Below, one piece after another: positions 22,467 through 32,200 of a DNA stretch of 64,000 nucleotides (within the stretch, counting starts at the first letter, position 1; every line of letters begins with the position of its first letter). The notes beneath the pieces were generated by a model. That model was not told the origin of the DNA, ran no database searches, and worked only from the letters and a program-made list of their open reading frames with translations. Made by a program: the position numbers and the translations under genes. Origin of the DNA: Hyaloperonospora brassicae. Taxonomy: Eukaryota > Oomycota > Peronosporomycetes > Peronosporales > Peronosporaceae. Location of the stretch: the NCBI GenBank assembly GCA_947650285.1, contig CANTFL010001321.1:1-64000 (forward strand). Direction: 5' to 3'.

Positions 22467-25237
22467 ATGCGTCCGTCCAATTCGCCTCCGAGCACCCTCG
22501 TGGACGCCGCCACGTGCGTGTGGAACCAGTACTACCCCGACGACCACAACATCGGTATCCGCCAGCCGGGTGAGACCCGTTCTGTGCACTATTATAGCCC
22601 TATCAGCGACACCGATGGCCGCTTCCAAGCCGCCGTGACCTTCCTCAACTGTTTCCGACACGGCGAACAATGGGCTCCGTTGCTCCAAGTACGAGGTACC
22701 ACTTCTTGCACCGCAATACACACCAGTGAGTAGTCACAGTCAAAAATGCTGCAGTGTGACTTGACGCAGGCGAACGTGACGGTGGTGTGGCTGCACTATC
22801 AGGAGCTCATTCGGACTGGAACAAAGGACTTTGAGCGAGCAATGACGGAAAACATTGAAGACGTGCTGCTTTGCATGGGCATCGCGCTGTGCATGCGGCG
22901 GCACGAGCTTCGCCTGGAGGCAGAAGAAGACGCCGCGAGGAAGCGGAACGTGCTTGTTGATCGCACCAAGATCACGGTTCGGTTGCACGGCGTGACGCCG
23001 GTGCTGCCCATTGCTGCGGTGAAAGCAGAACTGGTGCACCAGTTTGTCAGTGTTGTTGGCACGGTCGTGCGAGTGAGCGCTATCAAGCCACTCGTCACGA
23101 GGTGCGACTTTGTGTGTGCGAAGTGCAATGAAGCGACGTCGAGAGCCTTTCCTGATGGAAAGTTCACTCCTCCGCAGGGGTGTGAGCATTCGCCGTGTCG
23201 AGGTCGGACGCTGCTACCGAACCGGTCGTCGGTGGATACAGTCGATTACCAGAAGATCAAGTGGGTCGAGGAATAGCGCGTGTGGGGTTCTCCGAAGATG
23301 CAACTGACTCATCACACGCATGTGGTCATTGTGGTCTTTGATGCTGTTGTTGCTGTTGCTGTTATTGTTGTTGCTGCTGTTGTCAAGACTGCAGGAGATG
23401 GAAGCCACAGATGTTGGGCCTGGCCGTGTACCGCGAATGGTAACATGTTACCTGCCTATGTATGACCCATCCGTTCGTTACTTACGTCCAATGAGTTGAT
23501 CATCGTGGCGCGCAGATTGAGGTGGAATTGTACGAGGATCTTGTGGACTCTTGCATTCCTGGTAACGTCGTGACGATCTCAGGCGTCGTGAAGAGCGTCA
23601 ACTCGGAAATCCACGGAGGAAGGTATGGCAAGCGTGCGCAAGCAAACAGCCTGTATATACTGTACATCAGCGCCAACTCCGTCGAAAACTCGGCAAAGGT
23701 AACTTGTGCGATGGTGTGAAGGGCTTGTCGGATGCAGAATGATGGACCTCGCATGTTGTGTCCGCTTGCTTCAACGTAGGCGGACAAAGACAAAGCTTCG
23801 GACATTGATTTTGCCAAAGAAGACCTCGAACAGATTAGCAGTATCATCAATCAGGGCGACGTCTTCGACCGGCTTGTCCATTCCCTGTGTCCCGGCATTT
23901 ATCGCAACGACATCGTGAAGGCTGGTCTGATCCTGGCGTTGCTCGGAGGAACTCGGAACTCGGATGACAAAGACACGCCATGCGTGAGCAGAGCAGATTC
24001 ACACGTGCTAGTTGTTGGCGATCCTGGTCTGGGCAAAAGTCAGATGCTTCGGGCTGTGTCCATGGTTGCGCCACGAGCTGTGTACGTGGGTGGAAACACC
24101 ACTACCACGACGGGGTTGACTGTCACAATGGTGAAAGACGGATCCGGCGACTACGCGCTGGAAGCCGGTGCCCTCGTTCTCGCCGATCAGGGAGTTTGCT
24201 GCATCGACGAGTTTGACAAAATGGGGATCGACTACCAGGCCCTGCTCGAAGCGATGGAGCAGCAAAGCATCAGTATTGCAAAGGCAGGTATCGTGTGCAA
24301 CCTCAACGCTCGGACGTCCGTCATTGCCGCTGCCAATCCCAGCGGCGGTCACTACGACCGCAGTCAGTCGGTGCGAGAGAACCTGAAAATGAAAGCTCCG
24401 CTCTTGTCTCGCTTCGACCTCGTTTTCATCCTGCTGGACCGGCCGGACGAAGAACGAGATCGGCTGTTGTCGGAGCACGTGATGAACTCTCACGCACGAG
24501 GCGCGCGAAAGTCGAGAAAGCGCGTGCGCGACGACTGTGCGCCAACGAGTTCATGGAAGTCGAGCAGACACGCCAACACACTGCCGTCAAGCAATTACGA
24601 ACCAGCCGCCGAGTCTGGTCACCGCATGCTATCGCACCGTCTCCGTCAGAACGCGTCCGAGTTCAGCATCGACCCCATACCCCTCTACTTTGTGCGCAAG
24701 TTTATCGCGTACGCTCGCCGATACGTGCACCCACGTCTATCGCCTGAGGCTGCGACTGTGCTGCAGCAGAAGTATCTGGAGCTGCGTGCAGCAGGTGAGG
24801 GCGAGCAGAACTCGGCGGACAGCATCCCGATCACCACACGGCAGCTCGAGTCGCTCATCCGTCTCTCGCAAGCGCGCGCTCGAGCGGAACTCGCTGAGAC
24901 CGTCTCGGTCGAGCACGCCCGAGATGTCGTTGACATCCTGCAGGACTGTTTGCGCGACACGTGCGTCGCTGAAGACAGCAGTCTCGACTTTGGCCGCAGC
25001 GGAGGCATGAGTCTGGCCAAGAAGGTGAAAGCGTACGTCGCACGGCTCATGAAAGCGGCAGCCCGACGCAACACGAGTCTGGTCTCCATGGACGACCTGG
25101 TCCAAGTGGCCGACAGCATGGCGCTCAAGGTGGACGACTTTCGGGACTTCGTGGACATCCTGCGCAACGAGTGTTACTTGCTGAAGAAAGGCCCGGGACA
25201 GTACAAAGTGCAAACATCGTCGTACAACATGATGTGA
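22467..25237 (+). CDS. MCM8: DNA helicase MCM8, five exons
   Basis: MCM8 works with MCM9 in homologous recombination and interstrand crosslink repair in the nucleus. Proposed exons are 22467-22688, 22770-23260, 23388-23439, 23516-23698 and 23780-25237, with GT-AG introns of 81, 127, 76 and 81 bp. Joined, they give about 801 residues, close to the 840 of the human protein. The N-terminal OB-fold is followed by a zinc site (CAKC and GCEHSPC). The AAA+ core has Walker A GDPGLGKSQ (24017-24043), Walker B CCIDEFDKM (about 24199-24225) and arginine finger LSRFDLVF. A winged-helix-like C-terminus follows. The tiny exon 3 is needed to restore the KIKLQE and GRVPRM motifs. ATG 22467 is the only in-frame ATG seen upstream of the conserved part; an alternative exon 2 acceptor at 22754 would add five residues. 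The last 131 codons lie inside the right arm of IR3. The gene appears intact. Confidence 0.93.
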
Positions 25238-25381
25238 CCAAGACCGTGTTGTGCGACTACGTTATCAGCAGCTTCAGCTCGAGGATCGCTGATGTCTTCC
25301 AACAGCCGCCGCAGTTGGCTTCGACGGTCATCAGCAGCTCAACTGGTGCGTCCGCCCGACACGATCGTCTGCTGCAGGTGT

Positions 25382-25674
25382 TTACTTGATATTGAGCTTC
25401 TCCCGACGGGCCCTGACCTCCTGGTCCACGATAGCTTGCGGTCGCTCGGAAGAGAAGAGGTCGTGGCCCGCTTTGCGTTCTACAAGACAGAAGGAGCGAA
25501 GGAGGAGGGAGAGCACAGGTGCGAGTTAGACGGCGGACAAGCGAGTGGAGCGAACGAGCGCAGCGTACGCTTCTGGACGACGGGGTACGCGCAGATGGCG
25601 AGACAGAGCGACGTGCCGACGAACACTTTGCCGCTCTGGCTCAGCGGGAGCTTTTCGAGGAACGTGAGCAGCAT
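25382..25674 (-). CDS. 67-aa single-membrane-segment protein, two exons (copy 2)
   Basis: This is the mirror copy of the gene at 20893-21185. Exons are complement 25674-25569 and 25479-25382, with an 89-bp intron. The encoded protein appears identical. A difference visible in the shadow translation (SHLCF versus SHLCS) falls within the intron. It converges on MCM8: the two stop codons are about 144 bp apart, so the 3' UTRs probably overlap or abut. Confidence 0.6.
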
Positions 25675-26469
25675 CTCGATCGACTGACTGAGCTCTCTCG
25701 GCTGTCGTCTTGAGCGCTCGATTCCCTGTGATACGACATAGAAAGAGAGGGCGACGGGGACCTGTCAAAGTCGATGAACGTCCTGCTGATAATGATGGCT
25801 CGGTCAGAAGCGACGACCAGTGGATGGACACCTGAAGCACCGAGAGAGACGGACGGACGGACGGACGGACCGCAGTGGCAACAAACAATGATACACAACG
25901 ACACTTACTCGTGCTTCACAACGTGGTCTGTTCGCTTGCTTGCTTTCGACTGACTGGTGGTACAGCTGATCGATGTGGCACTGCTTGCGCACGAGCACAT
26001 GGCTTGAAGGGCGTTGTGTGTGAAGCTGTTGTCGCTAGGTACGTACGTCGCTGAAACGAGTCGTTGGAGCGAATTGCCGAGAACAACGATCCGTTGACAG
26101 ACGCAGACACCGATACCAATGCAGCGTGGTCCATCTTTGTTCCTGTGCGTGACAGTTGAGGCAGAGACTATCGATAGGACAAGAGCAAACGCGTTTCGAC
26201 TCTTTCGTAGTGCATTAAACGTGAGACCGTCGTCAACTTCTCCAGTATTCAGCATCCAACGTCCGCCGCAACGCAAATCCTGGAAGAAACTTGTCACCGA
26301 AGGCGGCCAGAGCATCCCGCCGTCCATCGCTTGCAGCACCTTCTCGCCGCCTTCACTGCTTGTTCACTGTCCGGTGAGAGCGTCGATTCTGCACGACAAG
26401 CTTTGTCGCTCGGTATTGACGTTCGCGCCGGCCGCTGACCAGCTTCAGCTTAGCCACCTCTCGAATGGG
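25675..26469 (-). other. arm segment with possible exon and microsatellite (copy 2)
   Basis: This is the mirror of 20098-20892, including the microsatellite (GGAC on this strand, about 25847-25869) and the GTAAGT donor at about 25908-25903. A plus-strand frame of 124 codons (26119-26493) is open in this arm but not in the same form in the left arm, so it is probably not a gene. Confidence 0.3.
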
Positions 26470-26619
26470 CTACTTGTTAGCAGACGAAGGTAGCGTGCGT
26501 GGTTTGGCAGTTTCATCGGCAGATTTCGAGTACGAATGACGAATATACGTCGCTCGAGCCGTGTCATGCTTCGCGCAGAGAAAGCCAACGGCGAGGAAAA
26601 GCGCACTGAAGAAGCGCAT
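26470..26619 (-). CDS. small secreted protein, effector-like, 49 aa (copy 2)
   Basis: The ATG at 26619 starts a signal peptide (MRFFSALFLAVGFLC). A diverged stretch follows (AKHDTARATYIRH), then the last 21 residues, identical to copy 1 (SYSKSADETAKPRTLP and on). RHSY takes the place of RRSY in copy 1. The change from diverged to identical sequence between the copies falls within this ORF, at about 26527 (20040 in copy 1). The same short length and stop in both copies argue against one copy being a recent truncation of the other. Confidence 0.45.
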   Translation of the reverse strand: MRFFSALFLAVGFLCAKHDTARATYIRHSYSKSADETAKPRTLPSSANK

Positions 26620-26867
26620 ACTGGAGGTGTAGATGTTGCTGGTGGTTTGCAAAATCGATTATGAGTGCTCTCAACTTGAGCGCCAATGTAATTTCACAAG
26701 TCCCTCTACTTCAATCACAAACAAACGTGCTAGACTGTGGTTTGAAGTCAAAGATTGGCGAGATGCATTTAGCATAGTCCTGCCTTCTCTTTCTTACACG
26801 TCACGACCACCTCTACGTCTTTTTTTCTACCACTTGTCGTATCAACCAAGAAAAGACACCGTACATT

Positions 26868-27678
26868 CGCGGTAAAGTCACCGAACATATGCGACGAAGC
26901 CACGAGACGGCGATCTTCTGGTAAGCAGGAATATACCAGAGCTTACATGACACGTCTTTTTGGTTTTTTGGAAAACCCGAATAATTGGGGTCGACGAAAA
27001 TTTGTTTTTTTTGGTGTTTTAGGCCCCTGATCGTCGTGCGCAGGAAATTCTTGACCCCTCAAAAGTGTTGTCAGATAAGCGCCTCAGCGTGAGAATCCTC
27101 AAAAGAGCGTGTAGCTGAAGTGACACGGTGTGGCAGCACTATGCGAAAGGTCACCGAGTCGATATCCGGTGACCGCAGTAAAAAAGTTATAACCTTCGGG
27201 TAATGGTGTGTCGGAATTCACCAGCACTGTCTTGCCAGACAGCGACTACCCCCATGTTAAGTACGTTTGGGCGTCTCAAGTAACACACTACCAGAATTAT
27301 AAACGTACAACTAGACGAACAGTGATGCGCGACGAGATGGTGAGTAATGCGCGACGAGACGGTTAGCAATGCGCGACTAGACGATTACTAACGTAGAGGC
27401 AGAAAGAATCCAGTAGGCTTAGAGTAGCAAAAGGAGGGTGTGAATTAGGACATAAATATAACACTGCGAATTTTTCTAAACTTCTATCACTTCCTATAAA
27501 AACGCCTCATTCCTTGGTTCCACGACCTCATTTCAGCCCTAGTGACTACAAAAAACTCAATCGAAAATCGGAAATGGTTTTCGACTGGTCAAAGAAGGGA
27601 TCCTCGGCGTCGACCGTAGAAACTAGACAAATATTATCCTTTCCTAACTTATAAACTCAGCTCCCGGTATATCCAATT
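26868..27678. other. intergenic, short tandem repeats only
   Basis: No gene was recognised between IR3 and the 5' LTR. The region includes a three-unit tandem repeat (listed separately) and a short imperfect inverted pair (GGTCACCG/CGGTGACC, about 27148-27173). Confidence 0.55.
27325..27390. repeat. 22-bp tandem repeat, three units
   Basis: Units start at 27325, 27347 and 27369 with the shared core ATGCGCGACGAGA and a variable half. A related motif (GAGTAATGCGCG) occurs at about 38450-38462, so the motif is dispersed in this genome. Confidence 0.75.
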
Positions 27679-28072
27679 TGTAACGGGGCAACCCGTTACA
27701 TGGAAATTGTCATTTAGAAGATTATATGACAACTAAGAATATTACGTTGAATATTCTTTTGAACAATATCACCAAAGTGGTGATATTGAAGGGTCGACCA
27801 AAGAGTCTGTTCATTGGTTGATATCTTGATGATATCAACCCACCAATTGCCGCAAGACGCGCGCAATGAGTGGTGACGAGACGTCACCATACACTCAGCT
27901 ATATTAGCATAATTAAGTTAAGTCAAACAGAGAGACAGTAGTTAAAGACTTAATTATATTAATATAACAGTTCTACTTTTACCTTACCTACGCTTCCTCG
28001 CTTGCCTTGTGTACGTCTTTCGGGGCACCGATACCATTGCGTTAAGTTCACGCAAGGGTGTGCCCCGTTACA
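27679..28072 (+). repeat. 5' LTR of gypsy copy B
   Basis: The LTR begins TGTAACGGGGCA and ends TGCCCCGTTACA, a perfect 12-bp terminal inverted repeat, longer than the usual TG...CA. It contains the internal hairpins TTGTCAT/ATGACAA (27707-27732), AATATCACC/GGTGATATT and GGTTGATATC/GATATCAACC. An AT-rich stretch TAATTATATTAATATAAC near the 3' third could hold a TATA-like promoter. Confidence 0.95.
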
Positions 28073-28090
28073 CCTGGTAGCACTTTGTAG
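28073..28090 (+). other. putative primer binding site
   Basis: TGGTAGCA at 28075-28082, two bases after the LTR, matches the complement of the initiator-Met tRNA 3' end (…TGCTACCA) for eight bases and then departs. The site is in the expected place, but the tRNA assignment is tentative. Confidence 0.45.
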
Positions 28091-28116
28091 TCCTTCCAAG
28101 GACCACAACATTCAAC

Positions 28117-29272
28117 ATGAACATGTTTGATGACGACGAGACCTTTCACACCACGCGTGAAGGGTTTACCCATTTGAGTGACATCGAATGGGGTGCGGTA
28201 GAACGAATGAGTTCTACCGTAGGCGAGCTCGCCATTAGCGCCATGTTGGAGTCTCTAGACAGAGACCAACAACATGCCGCTATCGCCAAGTTCATTCAAC
28301 ATGAACTTGTCACCGAAAGGGAGAAAGTAGCCTTGCTTCACCAGCAAGGCTCTCAACAGGCCGAGCAGTTGAGAGAACTCGGTGCTCAACAGACAGAGCT
28401 GATGAGACAGCAGCAATTCCATGCTGCTGTGGGCGGGACGGCGCATGCGCGTCGTCTCGAGGTTATGAAAGTTGACATCTCCAAGTACAGTGGAGTCCCG
28501 GGAGACTCTCTGTTACTGTGGTTCGTCGAACTCGACAGAGCCTTAAGGGCTCGTCGCGTCGAAGATGAGCAAATGAAACTCACATTTGCTCAGACCCACT
28601 TGGCAGGACGTGCCAAAACTTGGTCCCTGGGGCTCGAGAGTAGCGACCCAAATGTGTTTAGGTCGCTAGATGACTTCAAGTCCCGGCTCAGACAAACGTT
28701 TGAGCCGCCACGGGCTGAGTTCAGGGCTCGTTCAGAGCTCCTGAAACTCAAGCAGGGTAAGCGTGATGTGCACGCTTACGCACAACATATACGACTCCTC
28801 GCGAGTAGTATAACTGCTAACCCAGTACATGAACACACGTTGATTACGGTGTTCATGCAAGGGCTCGCAGAAGGGCCCGTCAGGAGCCACCTGTTCCGCC
28901 TTGAGCTGAATACGCTGGAAGATGCGATATCAGCCGCGGAACAGGAAGACTTTAGCATGAGACAGGCTCATGCTAGCTCAAACTCTTATCGTCCACCGAG
29001 ACGACAAGAGATCGGAGGTCCAGAACCAATGGACCTCTGCTATGTTGAGAGCGAGAGACCTCGCTCTTCGAACAACAAAGCGATTGCAGAGGTGCAATCG
29101 CTGTCAGAAGTTAGGGCACTACGCATACGAGTGTAGTGCTCCACGCCCAGTACCAAACAGTACTGAGCGAAATGGACGACCATTTGCCAGAAAGGGCAAT
29201 GGGCGTGGGTCCAGCGCTGTTGCGAAGCCGCAACAGCGAGACGGACCATCAAAAAATGGTCGGGGTCAGTAG
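28117..29272 (+). pseudogene. gag (capsid and zinc knuckle), frameshifted
   Basis: The ATG at 28117 opens a 339-codon frame with a retrotransposon gag domain (YSGVPGDSLLLWFVELD, then DFKSRLRQTFEPP and FMQGLAEGPVRSHL). The zinc knuckle CNRCQKLGHYAYEC (CX2CX4HX4C, about 29090-29130) lies in the next frame, so a frameshift sits just before it, near 29080-29095. The frame holding the knuckle ends at a TAG at 29270-29272. It is otherwise continuous with protease, so the TAG is either a readthrough site or a nonsense change. Gag would form the particle and bind RNA. Confidence 0.88.
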
Positions 29273-32200
29273 GGGCGGAGGCGCCCTACTGATCCAGCAA
29301 CCTCAAGAGAATTTGCAAATCTCTTGACGATAGTTGCTCCAGATACACAATCATTGTGTGTCTCTGCACCTGGTGATGACGTTTCGCTCATCACCTTGAA
29401 GTTGGAAGCGACAAATGATTTGTCGCTTCGTGCCCTAGTTGACTGTGGGGCGTCGAACAACTTTGTTCGACGCCAGTCACTAGAGGGTCGTAGGCTCAAG
29501 TTCGTTGAGCGCGACATCCCCCTCACAAGGATGACGGTGCGCCTTGCAACAGGCGCATCGATAGCCGTTGAGAAACGTGTAGTAGGAATCCACTACACGT
29601 TGGAGGGCGAACAGTACGATGATGACTTCATTGTACTGGATCTAAATGACAAATTTGATGTCATCCTGGGATTACCTTGGCTCAGAAAGTACGAGCCAAG
29701 GGTGAGCTGGCAGCATCGATCCGCGAAGATGCCTACCGCTTGTTCAGCAGATGGCCATCTGATGAACGTCATGGAGCTTCCACAAGCGTGTGGATGTTCT
29801 ACGAGTGAGTGCGATGGCCTCACTTGCGGTACGGTCGTTCGCACGACTGCACAAGATCACAATGTAGTTGATCACTACACTGTGGAGCAAGCTCCCGGCG
29901 GCTGTACAGGAGTACAGGCGGCGCCGAAGGTCCACCACTCGAATAAGTCGAGTGGACCGGGACATGGATGCATGCCTAGCAGGCAGAATCTTAGAAGTAA
30001 GAAACCTGTTGCCTCCAAAGGGCAACATGGAAATCCTAGGTCGACTGGAGAGTCGACCGTAGAGGATCGGTGCCTGACTGTGGTTGCACAGCCACAGTCG
30101 GAAGACGTCGAGGGAATAAGTCCCCACGTACTTGAGGAAGGAATTCCTCAAGAGTCACTTGCTGAGGGATCAGGCCCTCAGCAACCTGTGGAAGCAAGTT
30201 CCCAGGAAGAAACCGAGACGTTGAACGTCTTGGTTAATGACGGATCAAGCGTAGGCGCTTATACGCTTGATCTGATTGTGCCTCCGAAGTTGACTTCGGA
30301 GATAACTCAGTTGCCAACGCTAGAACCGAAACGGTTCTTGCGTGATCTGCGTAGTGGCAAAGTCAAGCAGATCTGCATACTCGTCTCAGAGGATGAGTAT
30401 GTGGCCGATATTCGGTCGGCCACAGTATTTGCTGAGAACGAACGGGTTCTCAGCAGCTCATGGATGGACGAAAGTGTCCTCGATGAGAAGACTCGGATTG
30501 AGCGATACGCGTCTCAATCCTGGGAGTCACTTCAGGCAAATCCTTTGCATAAGGATTTGATCGAATTCAGGGATGTGTTCCCTGAATCCGTACCTTGCGA
30601 GTTGCCTAAGGACAAAGGCACTCGACTCGAGATCGAGCTCAAACCGGGCTCGAAGTACTGTGTCATGAAGCAGTGGCCACTGCCTCGTGAACAAGTACTA
30701 GCGATCGACAAGTTCTTTGCCGATCGCTTAGCAGCGGGCCATGTGAGGGAATCAACATCCCCTCACAGCTCTCCGACCTTCTGTGTGCGAAAGGCCACAG
30801 GAGGGTGGCGGATAGTGCACGCATTCAACAAGTTGAATGCTGCAACGGTACCGGCTCAGATGCCGATACTGAGGAAGGACGTTATCATAGATGGTATGTC
30901 AAAGAGTACCATCTTTTCGTCCATGGATCTGATGGATGGATTCTATCAGATCCTCATGCGTGAACGGGACATCCCGTTCACAGCAGTGAGCACCCCCAGC
31001 GGTATGCTGTGGGAGTGGCTAGTGATGCCACAGGGGCTGAGCAATGCCCCTGCAACGTTCAACAGATGTGTTACAAATCTGTTGAGACCGGTGCGTGATT
31101 TCGCACCGAGTTACTTCGACGATGTGTTCGTTCATAGCCGGGCTATGGACGGAAAGACGGACGTTGAAGTTCACAGAACTCACGTTCGTCAAGTCCTTCA
31201 ACTTATGCGCAAGTATAAGTTGTACGCAAACCTCAAGAAGTGTATATTCGCGGCTAGCGAAATACCACTTCTTGGGTGCATCGTGGGTAAACACGGCGTA
31301 CGCCCTGATCCCGAAAAGATCAAGGCGATCACCGACTGGCCAGTGCCAGTCGATGTCAAGGGACTAAGGAAGTTCCTTGGACTTAGCGGCGTACTTGCAC
31401 AAGTACTCGCGCAACTACGCCGAAATGACGGTACATCTTTCTTGTTTACTCAAGAAAAATGTCAAGTGGTCATGGAACGCTGAGTGCCAGCGTTCCTTTG
31501 AGGGTATCAAGCAAAGCTTGATGCAATCGCCGATCTTGGCGATTGCAGATCAGGACAGACCATTTCATGTGGTCTGTGACGCCAGCGATTTTGCAATCGG
31601 CTGTGCATTAATGCAGTTCGACGCAGATGATCGCGTCAGCTGCAAGCAGCTGATCGTAATTACCCAGTGCATGACAAGGAACTCCTTGCCATGAAGTACG
31701 CACTGGCTAAGTTTCGCGTCTATCTCTTGGGAGATAGACCGTTTGTTGTCTATACGGACCATGCGTCACTACGCACGGCCGTAAACAGCCCACACCTCTC
31801 ACAACGAATGGCGAGGTGGCTGTCTTTCTTCGCGGAGTATAACTTCTCCGTGGAGTATAAACCAGGACGACTCAATGTCGTCGCTGATGCGCTTTCGCGC
31901 CGGCCCGATTTCGAGCCGGACGCACAAATCAACAGTGAGGATAAGCACACTGTTGCGACACTGTCAGTCAGTGTCCCGTCGTTAAGTTTACTTGACGACG
32001 TACGAAAGGCATACGCGGAAGATAAGGCTCTTCTGCGATTGATGGATCATCTGGTGAATCCATCCAGTAAATCCATGAGGGATTTACCGGCTTTGTACCG
32101 ATCCTCATCGGATCGGTATAGTACACGCAACGGACTGTTATATTATACAGCTGTTGCCGACGACACGCCTCGTGTCGTCGTACCCGCTCATCATGATTTG

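Larger units (their letters stand above)
24843..26867 (-). repeat. IR3 right arm (reverse complement of 19698-21724)
   Basis: Positions x and 46567 minus x pair throughout the inner 1.8 kb. The pairing shifts by 2 bp in the outermost 250 bp, where the arms are diverged. The arm contains the 3' end of MCM8, the second copy of the 67-residue gene and the second copy of the small secreted ORF, both on the minus strand. Confidence 0.93.

Noticed and set aside
23261..23280. Frameshift in MCM8 after YQKIK, because the frame runs into TAG at 23273
   Set aside because: A GT donor at 23261 and an AG before 23388 restore the family motif KIKLQE with the correct phase, so this is an intron and not a lesion.
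23341..23387. GTT-rich run as a coding glutamine/valine repeat or CRISPR-like array
   Set aside because: It is a microsatellite within MCM8 intron 2, just before the acceptor. No spacer-repeat order exists and the organism is eukaryotic.
24008..24493. 161-codon minus-strand frame opposite the MCM8 AAA+ core
   Set aside because: It is antisense to a strongly conserved helicase domain, has no plausible product, and is explained by MCM8 codon bias.
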